Source: Neisseriaceae bacterium CLB008 (GTDB taxonomy: Bacteria; Pseudomonadota; Gammaproteobacteria; Burkholderiales; Neisseriaceae). Taken from it: 64,000 nt of DNA. The stretch lies in assembly GCA_041228285.1 (NCBI GenBank), contig CP166133.1, forward strand, positions 1,674,001-1,738,000, read 5' to 3'. Positions within the stretch are counted from its first letter, which is position 1, and every line of letters starts with the position of its first letter. The notes below the pieces were generated by a model. It made no database searches, had not been told where the DNA came from, and saw only the letters and a program-made list of their open reading frames with translations. Made by a program: the position numbers and the translations under genes. Shown one piece after another: positions 8,117 through 16,421 of the stretch.

Positions 8117-9183
8117 CAGCGCACCACCCAACAGTCTTTTGACGCAAAGCTGGCCACCACCGGCGTATTCACCGCCCATTCCACCGAGCTTCGGTTGGAT
8201 TTAACGATCAAGCCTAGGTCTTCGGCGGCTAGCTGCACCCGTAGATGGTTGCCCAAATACACGCTGTCGCGCACTTTGGCGTAAAAATGATTGTCGGCGC
8301 CATTGGCCTCATGGCCTAAAGTGATGCGCTCTGGCCGCACCGACAGCAGCACTTCTTGGCCTACCTGCATCCCCTCTTGCTGCGGCACCACGATGTTTTT
8401 ACCGCCACCGATGCTGACCACCGATTGGCCTTGTTCGAATCGATCAATCACGCCGCGGATTAAATTGGTGGCGCCGATGAATTCAGCCACAAATTGAGTT
8501 TGAGGACAGTCATAAATCTCGCGTGGGGTGGCAATCTGCTCAATCTGGCCCTTATTGAATACCGCAATGCGGTCAGACATGGTTAAGGCTTCTTCTTGAT
8601 CATGGGTGACAAACACAATGGTCAAACCCAGCTGTCGATGCAGTTCGCGAATGTCTAGCTGCATCTGTTCGCGCAGCTGTTTGTCTAGCGCGCCTAACGG
8701 CTCATCCATCAACACCACTTCGGGCTCAAACACCAAGGCGCGCGCCAAGGCCACACGCTGCTGTTGTCCACCGGAGAGCTGAGCCGGTTTGCGGTCTTTT
8801 AAGGCCAGTAGCTTGACCATGTCTAAAACCTTATGCACCTTCTCTTGAATCACGCTCTTAGCCACACCGCGCATCCGCAAGGGAAACGCAATATTGTCGG
8901 CGATACTCATGTGGGGAAACAGGGCGTAATTTTGAAACACCACGCCAATATTACGCTTATAGGCGGGAATGTCGTTTAACACCTGGCCGTTGAGCAACAC
9001 GCTACCGGCCGACACCGCTTCAAAGCCCGCCAACAGCATTAAAATCGTGGTCTTGCCCGAGCCAGAAGGGCCCAGTAAGCTGATGAATTCACCCTTATGT
9101 ACGTCTAAACTGAGGTCTTCAATAATGCACTGATCCCCATAAAACTTACTCACCTTGTCAAATCGAATGTATGCTTCTTGCAT
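8116..9183 (-). CDS. ABC transporter ATPase, PotA-like
   Basis: A 355-residue ATPase of the CUT1/PotA type. Walker A GPSGSGKTT is at residues 38-46, the signature is LSGGQQQRVALARA, Walker B is VVLMDEPLGALD, and the H-loop is VTHDQEEA. The C-terminal about 110 residues form a TOBE domain (SVRPERITLG, VYLGNHLRV). It drives import by the two downstream permeases and the lipoprotein upstream. The stop codon is shared with the next start (TGATG). A hairpin and about 100 bp separate it from the binding-protein gene. Confidence 0.94.
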   Translation of the reverse strand: MQEAYIRFDKVSKFYGDQCIIEDLSLDVHKGEFISLLGPSGSGKTTILMLLAGFEAVSAGSVLLNGQVLNDIPAYKRNIGVVFQNYALFPHMSIADNIAFPLRMRGVAKSVIQEKVHKVLDMVKLLALKDRKPAQLSGGQQQRVALARALVFEPEVVLMDEPLGALDKQLREQMQLDIRELHRQLGLTIVFVTHDQEEALTMSDRIAVFNKGQIEQIATPREIYDCPQTQFVAEFIGATNLIRGVIDRFEQGQSVVSIGGGKNIVVPQQEGMQVGQEVLLSVRPERITLGHEANGADNHFYAKVRDSVYLGNHLRVQLAAEDLGLIVKSNRSSVEWAVNTPVVASFASKDCWVVR

Positions 9184-9241
9184 GACGTTCTCCTCGTATC
9201 TCGTAGTCGTTATTATTGTTTAGTGCTGATTTGGCTGATGG

Positions 9242-9271
9242 GCCCATCCAGGCGCTTCAGCCTAGATGGGC
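9242..9271 (-). promoter_or_regulatory. Intercistronic hairpin between binding protein and ATPase
   Basis: Arms of 12 nt (9242-9253 and 9260-9271) pair fully in the minus-strand RNA when one G-U pair is allowed, with a 6-nt loop and no T run after it. The G-U only forms in the minus transcript, which fits a role there. Such hairpins between a binding-protein gene and its transporter genes often stabilise the upstream message. Confidence 0.6.
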
Positions 9272-9285
9272 AACATCAAAGTGAT

Positions 9286-10374
9286 TTATTTAGACAACCA
9301 AGCGTTGAAGCGCTCAGTCAGTTCTTCGGAATGATCGATCCAAAAATCAATGTTTAAGGGAATGGCGTCCTTCATATTGGCTGCTGTAGTCGGTAGATCA
9401 GCGGCCAAGTCGGCCGGCACTTGTGCGGCGGCTTCTTTATTCGGTAGACCATAAGCCACGTACTGAGGTAGCTTCACCTGATGCTCAGGCTTGCTGGCGA
9501 AGGCGATAAAGTCCATACCTGCCTCTTTATTGGCCGCCCCTTTTAAGATGGCCCAGCTGTCGACCGCATAAATACTGCCTGGCCACACGACTTTAAAGTT
9601 GGTGCCATCGCTGCGGTTCAGGCCAGCAATCCGCCCATTGTAAGCGGTGGCCATGACCACTTCCTTAGACACCAGCAGCTGTAGCGGCTGGGCGCCAGCT
9701 TCCCACCACACAATGTGGGGCTTCAGCTCATCCAGCTTTTTAAAAGCGCGGTCAACGCCAGCGGGCGTGGCCAAGGTGGTGTAAATGTCGTCTTTATTCA
9801 CCCCATCGGCCAACAGCGCAAACTCTAAGGCGTATTTAGGCGTTTTGCGCAGCGAGCGCTTACCCGGGAATTTGTTCACGTCCCAAAAATCTGCCCACGA
9901 TTGCGGCGCTTGTTTCAAACGATCAGCGTCATAGGCAATGGCCGTCGTCCACACGATAGAGCCAACGCCACAATCATTCACCGCACTGTCGATGAATTTG
10001 TCTTTACCGCCCAGCTTGTCCCAATCTAATTTTTCCAACAGGCCATCGTCGCAGCTACGGGCCAAATCTTCAGATTCAACCTGCACCACGTCCCAGTTCG
10101 GGTTACCGCCCTGCACCTTAGCCTGCAGTACGCCGTAACCGCCATCATAGTTTTCATCCAAAATGCGCCGACCTGTTTCGGCAGTAAAGGGTTTGAAATA
10201 AATCTCCCGCTGAGCGTCTTGATAAGTACCGCCCCAAGACGCCACGGTGAGGTCGCGACCACCGCTTGGGGCTGAACTCGCCTGCCCAGACGTCGACGCA
10301 TCGCCACCGCTACCGTTGTTACACGCAGCCACCAACAGGCTGCCCATCATCAAAAAAAGATGTGTCGCTTTCAT
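9286..10374 (-). CDS. ABC transporter substrate-binding lipoprotein, PotD-like
   Basis: The 362-residue protein starts MKATHLFLMMGSLLVAACNN, with a lipoprotein signal and LVAAC lipobox, then a Ser/Gly-rich linker and a periplasmic-binding fold of the spermidine/putrescine type (LTVASWGGTYQDAQREI, WWEAGAQPLQLL, MATAYNGRIAGL, YAVDSWAILKG). It is anchored outside the inner membrane and delivers ligand to the adjacent permeases. The start at 10374 has AAAGGA 9-10 nt upstream; an earlier in-frame start would spoil the signal peptide. It lies between the phospho-lyase and ATPase genes in the operon, so the ligand is likely an amine processed by the kinase and lyase. Confidence 0.93.
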   Translation of the reverse strand: MKATHLFLMMGSLLVAACNNGSGGDASTSGQASSAPSGGRDLTVASWGGTYQDAQREIYFKPFTAETGRRILDENYDGGYGVLQAKVQGGNPNWDVVQVESEDLARSCDDGLLEKLDWDKLGGKDKFIDSAVNDCGVGSIVWTTAIAYDADRLKQAPQSWADFWDVNKFPGKRSLRKTPKYALEFALLADGVNKDDIYTTLATPAGVDRAFKKLDELKPHIVWWEAGAQPLQLLVSKEVVMATAYNGRIAGLNRSDGTNFKVVWPGSIYAVDSWAILKGAANKEAGMDFIAFASKPEHQVKLPQYVAYGLPNKEAAAQVPADLAADLPTTAANMKDAIPLNIDFWIDHSEELTERFNAWLSK

Positions 10375-10485
10375 TGCTCGTATCCTTTCAACGCTCAAGG
10401 CGCATAAGTTTTTCCTCTAGCTTTTTTAAGTCTACTTCTCTGAAGTTCTACTGCGAAAACACTGTTTTTTTTGTTCGTTTGTGAC

Positions 10486-11727
10486 TCATTGATTCAAAGC
10501 CTGCACCAGGCTATCGGTTAACAGCACCGCATGCTCACTATTAAAGGTCAGCGGTGGGCGAATTTTCAATACATCGCCATTGGGCCCACAATGGTTTAAC
10601 AACACCCCGGCCGCCCGCACCGCATTCACCACCCGAATGGCTCGATCCTGCCCCGACTCACGCCCATCGGCGGCCATTTCAATGCCCCAATACAGGCCCT
10701 CGCCGCGAATGGCCTTCACCCCTAGAGGTGCCAAACGCTGCTCGAACTGCTGGCGTATTTCTGCGCCCACTCGATCTACTTGAGCCGGCAGTTGGCGCGT
10801 TTCTAGCTCATCCAACACCGCCATCGCTGCGGCCACAGCCACAGGATTGCCGCCAAAGGTATTAAAGTAACGCCCCTTATTGGCAAACTGCTGCACTAAA
10901 TCTGCGCTGGCCACCACGCCGGCTATCGGATAGCCATTGCCCATAGGCTTACCCATGGTGACAATGTCTGGCCGTACCCCAACCTGATTAAAGCCCCACC
11001 ATTGCGAGCCTAGGCGAGCAAAGCCTGTTTGCACTTCATCGATGATCACCAAGGCCCCTGCCGCATGCGTGGCCGCCACCGCTGGCGCCAAGCTATCGGG
11101 TGCGCAAAGATCAATGCCGTCACTGGCCAATACTGGGTCGATGATCAAGGCGCAAGGCCGAATGCCCGCTTGCGCCAAGTCGGCAAACGCATCCGCCACC
11201 TCGCGGCCAAAGCGTTCTGCCTCGTCCGCCGACGCCTGACTGCTAGGCGGCGTCACCGTGCGCACAAAAGATGAGATCGGCGCTAAAGAAGGCGACATCT
11301 GCGCCAATAAGTGGCTGACGCCGTGATAAGCATTGTGGGTGACCACAATGCCGCGCCCACCGGTCACCGCCTCGGCAATGCGAATGGCCAAATCATTGGC
11401 TTCGCTGCCGGTACAGGTCAGCATCAGCTGATCCAATTCAGCGGGAAAGCGGCTTAACAGCCGGTCCGCATAGTCTAAAATTAAATGGTGTAGATAACGC
11501 GTGTGGGTGCACAGCACCGATGCCTGCTCGGCCATGGCCGCTACCACTCGGGCATTGCAATGCCCTACCACCGGCACATTATTGTAGGCATCCAAAAACC
11601 GCTGACCACGCTCGTCATAAAGCCAAACGTCCTCGCCCCGAACCGGATAAAACGGCTCCTGATAAAACAGGCGATAGGCCGGCCCCAATACTTTACGTCT
11701 TGCCAATAAATCCGTCGCAGTAACCAC
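10486..11727 (-). CDS. Class III PLP enzyme, AGXT2L-type phospho-lyase
   Basis: This 413-residue fold-type I PLP protein of aminotransferase class III has a PLP lysine in TMGKPMGNGYP (about K260), the cofactor aspartate in IIDEVQTG, and CTGSEANDLAIRIA. Its N-terminal part (FLDAYNNVPVVGHCN, THTRYLHHLI) and C-terminal GDVLKIRPPLTF resemble the AGXT2L1/AGXT2L2 group. In animals that group does not transaminate but removes phosphate and ammonia from O-phosphoethanolamine or 5-phosphohydroxylysine. The start GTG at 11727 has GAGGAG 6 nt upstream; a TTG at 11733 abuts that site. It follows the kinase gene by 27 bp, the same partnership as hydroxylysine kinase with its phospho-lyase. The exact substrate is inferred only. 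Confidence 0.85.
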   Translation of the reverse strand: MVTATDLLARRKVLGPAYRLFYQEPFYPVRGEDVWLYDERGQRFLDAYNNVPVVGHCNARVVAAMAEQASVLCTHTRYLHHLILDYADRLLSRFPAELDQLMLTCTGSEANDLAIRIAEAVTGGRGIVVTHNAYHGVSHLLAQMSPSLAPISSFVRTVTPPSSQASADEAERFGREVADAFADLAQAGIRPCALIIDPVLASDGIDLCAPDSLAPAVAATHAAGALVIIDEVQTGFARLGSQWWGFNQVGVRPDIVTMGKPMGNGYPIAGVVASADLVQQFANKGRYFNTFGGNPVAVAAAMAVLDELETRQLPAQVDRVGAEIRQQFEQRLAPLGVKAIRGEGLYWGIEMAADGRESGQDRAIRVVNAVRAAGVLLNHCGPNGDVLKIRPPLTFNSEHAVLLTDSLVQALNQ

Positions 11728-11754
11728 CGTCAACTCCTCGTAGTGTGGGTGTAA

Positions 11755-12789
11755 CTATTGAATGAATTGCTTGAATAAGGCGACCGCCTGATTGGTCGCC
11801 CGTAAAATGTAGCGCTCGTTGTTGGGAAACTTCTGCGCCCGCCACTTGGAAATCACCATCCGCTGCACCAGGCGCGCCTTCACGAGATCAGGTAGCAATG
11901 CCCGCTCCTGCGCCGTCAACGGCAATAAAGACTCATAGCCAGCCATTACCTTGGGCAAAGCCAATAAGGCTTGATCCGATTCATCAATGGCATAAGACGC
12001 TGCAATGGCCAACTCCACCACCCGCGGCCCGCGGCACAAATCGCCAAAATCCAATACCCCGTGTATCTGGTCAGGCTGGGCGGCAGACGCCACCGTATTG
12101 CTCTTGGATAAATCGCCGTGAATCACCTGCTGCGGCAAAGCCTGAAGCTGCGGCCACACGTTGCGGCCAAAATGTTCGAAAAAAGCCGCTATTTCTATTT
12201 TCAAAGCATCCTCTAAATCAATTTGCGCCAGCCATTCGGTCAGCTGCATTAAATGCATCATGTCCCACAGCAACACCCGTTCCAACGCCGGGTGATCAAA
12301 ACCCTTTAGAGCCGTGACCATCTGCGCCGCAGTGGCGCCAAACGCCCCATACAATGCCTGTGGTTCAGCCAAGCCCAAAATAGATTGACCCTCAATAAAC
12401 GTGTAGGCGCGCACGCGGATGACTTGATTGTTTTTTTCGAACCAAAACAGATCTTCACCGTCTAGCGTGGCTAAGTTCTGCGGCATGCATACCTGATGCG
12501 GCTGCTTCGCCAACCAGTTCAACACCTGAATTTGCACGTCTATTTCATCGGCCGTTTCGGCAATATTGATGAACTTCAATACCATGGGCGGGCGGCCATG
12601 CGATTCAACCAAATAATTTTTGTCCCGCTCGCCGCCTAAGGGCTTAACCGCACCAACATAGCCGTAGGCTGTTTGCGCCACGGATACAGCATCCACTAGC
12701 TCTATGTCTGGCGGCGCAATGGTCAACACTTCAACATAGCCTGCATCTGTATTATGATTCTGATGGCTTACCCGTTCATTCATGCTCAT
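11755..12789 (-). CDS. Small-molecule kinase, APH/hydroxylysine-kinase-like
   Basis: A 344-residue cytoplasmic kinase of the aminoglycoside-phosphotransferase/choline-kinase fold. The ATP lysine is in VLKFIN (about K72), the catalytic loop HGDLSKSN at 224-231, and the metal motif DFGD at 247-250. GYVGAVKPLGGERDKNYLV resembles the start of hydroxylysine kinase (AGPHD1-like). It would phosphorylate a hydroxyl group on an amino alcohol so that the following PLP enzyme can eliminate phosphate. It is the first gene of the operon, about 80 nt below a clear sigma-70 promoter, and is divergent from the GntR regulator. A second ATG at 12783 is possible. Other phosphotransferase substrates cannot be excluded. 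Confidence 0.83.
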   Translation of the reverse strand: MSMNERVSHQNHNTDAGYVEVLTIAPPDIELVDAVSVAQTAYGYVGAVKPLGGERDKNYLVESHGRPPMVLKFINIAETADEIDVQIQVLNWLAKQPHQVCMPQNLATLDGEDLFWFEKNNQVIRVRAYTFIEGQSILGLAEPQALYGAFGATAAQMVTALKGFDHPALERVLLWDMMHLMQLTEWLAQIDLEDALKIEIAAFFEHFGRNVWPQLQALPQQVIHGDLSKSNTVASAAQPDQIHGVLDFGDLCRGPRVVELAIAASYAIDESDQALLALPKVMAGYESLLPLTAQERALLPDLVKARLVQRMVISKWRAQKFPNNERYILRATNQAVALFKQFIQ

Positions 12790-12866
12790 TGTGTTTAACC
12801 CTATGAATTGATTGACCTGATCGGCACGTCCATGATGCGCCTCGATCGCGTCTGAACCTGAAAATC

Positions 12867-12900
12867 AGTATATTGACCATAATGCATCATAGTCAATATA
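12867..12900 (-). promoter_or_regulatory. Operon promoter embedded in an inverted repeat
   Basis: On the minus strand TTGACT (12896-12891), an 18-nt spacer and TATACT (12872-12867) form a near-consensus sigma-70 promoter. The same bases make a perfect inverted repeat, TATATTGAC (12869-12877) and GTCAATATA (12892-12900). The spacer contains ATGCATCAT (12882-12890), which recurs inverted as ATGATGCAT at 12973-12981, before the regulator gene. This is the expected place for the GntR protein to control both the operon and itself. Confidence 0.75.
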
Positions 12901-13006
12901 ATGGCCTTGGATTAAACATACTAAATATTTAACTATTTGATTTATATATAAATTTAAATTAGTCAAAATTTCATGATGCATCTTAACGTTTTGAAAGGCA
13001 TAAAAT

Positions 13007-13666
13007 ATGCTTATCGTGGACAATATTGACCGCTTCGACAATAAGGGTGATTACGTTTACAACCAGTTGGCCAATAACTTAATCATGGGCGAATTACTGC
13101 CCAACGAACGCTTAAAAATAAGAGAATTGGCCCAAGCCATGGGCACCAGCGTGACCCCCGTGCGCGATGCCGTTTTACGCATGGTGCAAGAAGGCGCCTT
13201 CGTGCTCCATTCGCCCCGCGACATCCGCGTCATCGACTTAACCCTGGCCGAATACTTAGAAATTCGCAGCATCCGCCTCGAGCTTGAAGGCATGGCTGCG
13301 GGCAAAGCTGCGCTGATGGCCAGCGACCAAGATATTGCGATTTTAGAGGGTATATTGGAAGAAAATGAACAGGCACTAATGAATACTCAGGGCCAAACCT
13401 GCATTATCTTGAATCAGAAATTTCACTTTGAAATGTGCCGCATCGCCCAAATGCCGATTCTCATGGACGTTTTGCGCCAGCTGTGGATCAAGATTGGGCC
13501 CTTGATCGCCCAGGTTTATCTGCTAGGCGGCCGAGAAATGATTGATCACCACTACCCCATCTTGCAGGCCATCAAGAATAAAGACCCCCAAGCCGCCCGC
13601 ATCAGCATTCAAACCGACATTTTGTCGGGCGGCAAGGTGCTGCTGCAACACAAAATGGCCAAATAA
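13007..13666 (+). CDS. GntR family transcriptional regulator, FCD subgroup
   Basis: The 219-residue protein has an N-terminal winged helix (about 15-80: GELLPNERLKIRELAQAMGT, SVTPVRDAVLRMVQEGAFV). It is followed by an all-helical FCD ligand domain (IRSIRLELEGMAA, NQKFHFEMCRIA, and HHYPILQAI). FCD domains bind small carboxylates, often with a metal held by Asp/His residues; H144 and H185/H186 could serve. The start has GAAAGG 8-9 nt upstream. It is divergent from the amino-alcohol operon and about 107 bp from the promoter inverted repeat, so it is very likely the local regulator. The ligand is probably the operon substrate or a breakdown product. Confidence 0.9.
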   Translation: MLIVDNIDRFDNKGDYVYNQLANNLIMGELLPNERLKIRELAQAMGTSVTPVRDAVLRMVQEGAFVLHSPRDIRVIDLTLAEYLEIRSIRLELEGMAAGKAALMASDQDIAILEGILEENEQALMNTQGQTCIILNQKFHFEMCRIAQMPILMDVLRQLWIKIGPLIAQVYLLGGREMIDHHYPILQAIKNKDPQAARISIQTDILSGGKVLLQHKMAK

Positions 13667-13699
13667 AAACGGCCTTGCTAGATCATCCTAGCAAGGCCG
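13666..13699 (-). terminator. Terminator between convergent genes
   Basis: A 12-bp stem (CGGCCTTGCTAG / CTAGCAAGGCCG) is followed on the minus strand by TTTTTATTT. It ends the alcohol dehydrogenase transcript. It starts at the gntR stop codon and can also end that message, though no T run follows on the plus strand. Confidence 0.88.
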
Positions 13700-13723
13700 T
13701 CGCGCTTAAACTTAAAACCGGGC

Positions 13724-14890
13724 CTAAGCCCCCTGCCAAGCGGCGGTGTAAATCGCCGTCACGCCTGCCTCATCCAACGGCATCGGGCTTCGTGCCAATA
13801 GCCGCGTTTGCTTTAAAGCATCTGTAGTCAAAGAGGCAATGGCATCTGCCTCAATCCCATAGGCCTGTAGCGATTGGGCAATACCAACGTCGCGCACCAA
13901 GGTACGCAATGCCACCACGCAACGCTGCGAAGCCTCTTCATCAGACAGATCCGCCACCTCAAAACCCATGGCGTGATAAACCGTCCGTAGTCTAGCGGCG
14001 CAGGCAGAGCGAATATGGTCCATCACAAACGGCAGCAATACCGCATTCGATTCACCGTGGCTGATGTGAAACTGGCCGCCTAAAGGATAGGCCAAAGCAT
14101 GCACTCCAGACACCCCCGCATTAAAAAACGCCACCCCAGCCAAATAGCTCCCATAGCTCATGTCGCTACGCGCCTGCCGATCCGCCCCCTGGTTCACGGC
14201 CTGGCGTAAAGCACCGCTGATCAAGCTAATTGCCTGTAAGGCAAAAGCATCGGTGATCGGATTGGCGTTAACCGACACATAGGCTTCCACCGCATGCGTC
14301 AACGCATCAATCCCCGTTGCTGCCGTCACCTTAGGCGGTACCGTCACGGTTAATGCTGGATCCACAATCGCCACATCCGCCAATAAATAATCATGGGCAA
14401 TCACGTCTTTACTGCTGGCCAAAGACAATACCGAAATATTGGTGACCTCAGAGCCCGTACCTGACGTGGTCGGAATCATGATGGTCGGCAGGCCCTTATT
14501 GCTCAATTGCTTATGGCCGCTGAGGTTTAGATAATCAGCCACCAAGCCCTCGTGCGTTGCCAAAACCGCCACCAGCTTAGCCAAATCAATGGCGCTGCCG
14601 CCGCCTAAACCAATCACCAAATCGCAGTTTAAAGCCTTGGTCTCGGCCACGAGCCGCTCGCCCACAGCTAGGGGCGGTTCGGCCACCACTTCGCTATTGA
14701 TGAACACCTCACAGCCACAATCCAGCAGCTGGGCCTTGATCTGCTCAGCCAAGCCTGATTGTGCCAAAAAGGGATCGGTCACGATTAACACACGCTGGGC
14801 CTGGAACTTGGCTACCTCACTCGGTAAGGCTTGTAACGCGCCCCAGCCATTATGGCTGGTGCCCACTAATTTAGTTTGATATTGCGTCAT
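13724..14890 (-). CDS. Iron-containing (type III) alcohol dehydrogenase
   Basis: The 388-residue protein is a Fe-dependent alcohol dehydrogenase. The NAD-binding motif is GLGGGSAIDLAK. Metal ligands are visible in GIDALTHAVEAYVS (Asp/His region), HALAYPLGG and HGESNAVLLP, with TTSGTGSEVT in between. Such enzymes interconvert an alcohol and an aldehyde with NAD(P)H. ATG at 14890 is preceded by AGGAGG. It is the second gene of a permease-dehydrogenase pair controlled by the LacI-type repressor. It might also reduce aldehydes from the neighbouring operon, but its own promoter/operator suggests a separate substrate brought in by the permease. Confidence 0.92.
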   Translation of the reverse strand: MTQYQTKLVGTSHNGWGALQALPSEVAKFQAQRVLIVTDPFLAQSGLAEQIKAQLLDCGCEVFINSEVVAEPPLAVGERLVAETKALNCDLVIGLGGGSAIDLAKLVAVLATHEGLVADYLNLSGHKQLSNKGLPTIMIPTTSGTGSEVTNISVLSLASSKDVIAHDYLLADVAIVDPALTVTVPPKVTAATGIDALTHAVEAYVSVNANPITDAFALQAISLISGALRQAVNQGADRQARSDMSYGSYLAGVAFFNAGVSGVHALAYPLGGQFHISHGESNAVLLPFVMDHIRSACAARLRTVYHAMGFEVADLSDEEASQRCVVALRTLVRDVGIAQSLQAYGIEADAIASLTTDALKQTRLLARSPMPLDEAGVTAIYTAAWQGA

Positions 14891-14907
14891 GCATCCTCCT
14901 TCGGCCT

Positions 14908-16326
14908 TTAAGGCTCTTGATGGGTTTGTTCAGTCGTGGCCTGAGGCTGATCAGCCTGATCTTTGGTGAAGGTTGCGTCAACAGAGCCTTTAAAGAAGTC
15001 CTTGCCGTAAATCAGCAAACACATCAACACCCCAGCCGCAAACGCCCAGCTGGCGCCTTTAATACACAAAATCGCCGCAATCACGCCCGCAATGCCCAAA
15101 TCGGTTTGGCTTTTTGCTTCCAAAACGCCGATTTTCACGTTGACATAGCCTTGAATCAACAGCGTCAACGCCAAGGCCACCCCTAAAATAGGCTCAACCA
15201 GGCTCACGATCGGCAACAGCAATAGGCCGGTATTCGTGCCCCAACGGAAAGACCCCACGCCGCCAAAAAAAGAATCCATCGCCTTGCGGCCTTTTTTCCA
15301 TCGCTCCACCATCACCACCTGCATCGCCGACCAAATCGGCCCACACATGGTCACGTCTGGTCCTAAAATACTCATGAACGCGTTGCGGCCACCAAACACC
15401 AAATGGGCGCGTTCTGACTTATATTCCACTTTTTCATCCGGACGGTATTTTTGCCCATCGGCCAGCAAAGCCTTGTTTTGCAAGATGTCGCCAAACAGCA
15501 CAATATAGGCCGCCAAAACCGTCGGTAAAGCCGTGACAAACATCATCAAAGGCGGCATGCCCAAGCCAAACACCGTGTATTCACGCCATAAGCGCCCAAA
15601 ATCTGGTGCCGAAATGCCCCATTGAATGCTCGGCCAACTGGCTTCGCCCGCCAAAGGCGCCACCACCACGGCCAATAAGATGATGGGGAAAATACCCAGC
15701 TTGGCCACCATGCCCAAAACCTTATTGCGCTTTTGCCATTCACTAAAATGCTTAGAAAACAGCACGTAAAACGCGATGCCCACCGCAATGGTGATGCTCA
15801 CAGGGAAGGTTTCAAACCGCCCGCCTACTTGGAAGATGGAAATGATCGCGGCCAAGCCTGCGCCCATCACAATCCCAGCCTTCATCGCGCTGGGAATAAA
15901 CCGAATCAGCTTAGACGCCAAGCCCGTTGTACCCAGCAAAATACACATGACGCCTAAGGTCATCTGAAAAGCAATGAGCGAATGCACCCGCTCCGGCCCC
16001 TCAGGAAACTGCTGGCAATACATGATGATCAATGGAATCGCCGGCGTAATCCATCCCGGTACGCAAGGATCACCCAATAAATGGTGGGCCAAGTAAAACA
16101 GGCCATTCAGCATCACAATCGCCAAGGCCACCTCAAACGGCATGCCCAATAGCTGAATCAACAGCGGAATCGCCGCCAAATCGACGGCGCACATCAACAG
16201 GCCTTGGATGTAATCCGGCCACTCAAATTTATAATGTATAAACGGCAGGCGTAAGTGGAATGGCCCCAAGGGAATATGGGGCGCCTCCTCTCCTTCTACA
16301 CGATCTTTCCATTTAGCAAAGCCCAT
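14908..16326 (-). CDS. Multispanning permease, possibly SLC23/SLC26-like
   Basis: The 472 residues contain about 11-13 hydrophobic spans and a hydrophilic C-terminal tail rich in Gln/Thr. Segments such as DPCVPGWITPAIPLII, FIPSAMKAGIVMGAGLAAI and LGPDVTMCGPIWSAM suggest a UraA-type (NCS2 or SulP) transporter fold. I recognise the general type but not a defined family member. AAGGAG precedes the ATG at 16326. It lies directly downstream of the LacI double operator and 17 bp before the alcohol dehydrogenase, so it probably imports that enzyme's alcohol or a precursor. Confidence 0.65.
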   Translation of the reverse strand: MGFAKWKDRVEGEEAPHIPLGPFHLRLPFIHYKFEWPDYIQGLLMCAVDLAAIPLLIQLLGMPFEVALAIVMLNGLFYLAHHLLGDPCVPGWITPAIPLIIMYCQQFPEGPERVHSLIAFQMTLGVMCILLGTTGLASKLIRFIPSAMKAGIVMGAGLAAIISIFQVGGRFETFPVSITIAVGIAFYVLFSKHFSEWQKRNKVLGMVAKLGIFPIILLAVVVAPLAGEASWPSIQWGISAPDFGRLWREYTVFGLGMPPLMMFVTALPTVLAAYIVLFGDILQNKALLADGQKYRPDEKVEYKSERAHLVFGGRNAFMSILGPDVTMCGPIWSAMQVVMVERWKKGRKAMDSFFGGVGSFRWGTNTGLLLLPIVSLVEPILGVALALTLLIQGYVNVKIGVLEAKSQTDLGIAGVIAAILCIKGASWAFAAGVLMCLLIYGKDFFKGSVDATFTKDQADQPQATTEQTHQEP

Positions 16327-16367
16327 GGCATTCTCCTTACATGACGTATCTCATGCGTTTCATTGTT

Positions 16368-16405
16368 ATGTATACGTATTCATTTACAAATGAATACGTA
16401 TACAT
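16368..16405. promoter_or_regulatory. Double LacI-type operator
   Basis: A perfect inverted repeat with 18-bp arms (16368-16385 and 16388-16405) around a 2-bp centre. Each arm contains ATACGTAT, itself an 8-bp palindrome with a central CG as in LacI-family operators. The two CG centres are 22 bp apart, close to two helical turns. The site lies between the lacI-type gene (stop 16422) and the permease start (16326). Confidence 0.85.
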
Positions 16406-16421
16406 TCTAAGCTAAAAAATT

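Noticed and set aside
9242-9271. Hairpin between binding-protein and ATPase genes as a full terminator
   Set aside because: No T run follows on the minus strand, and the downstream genes need the same transcript.
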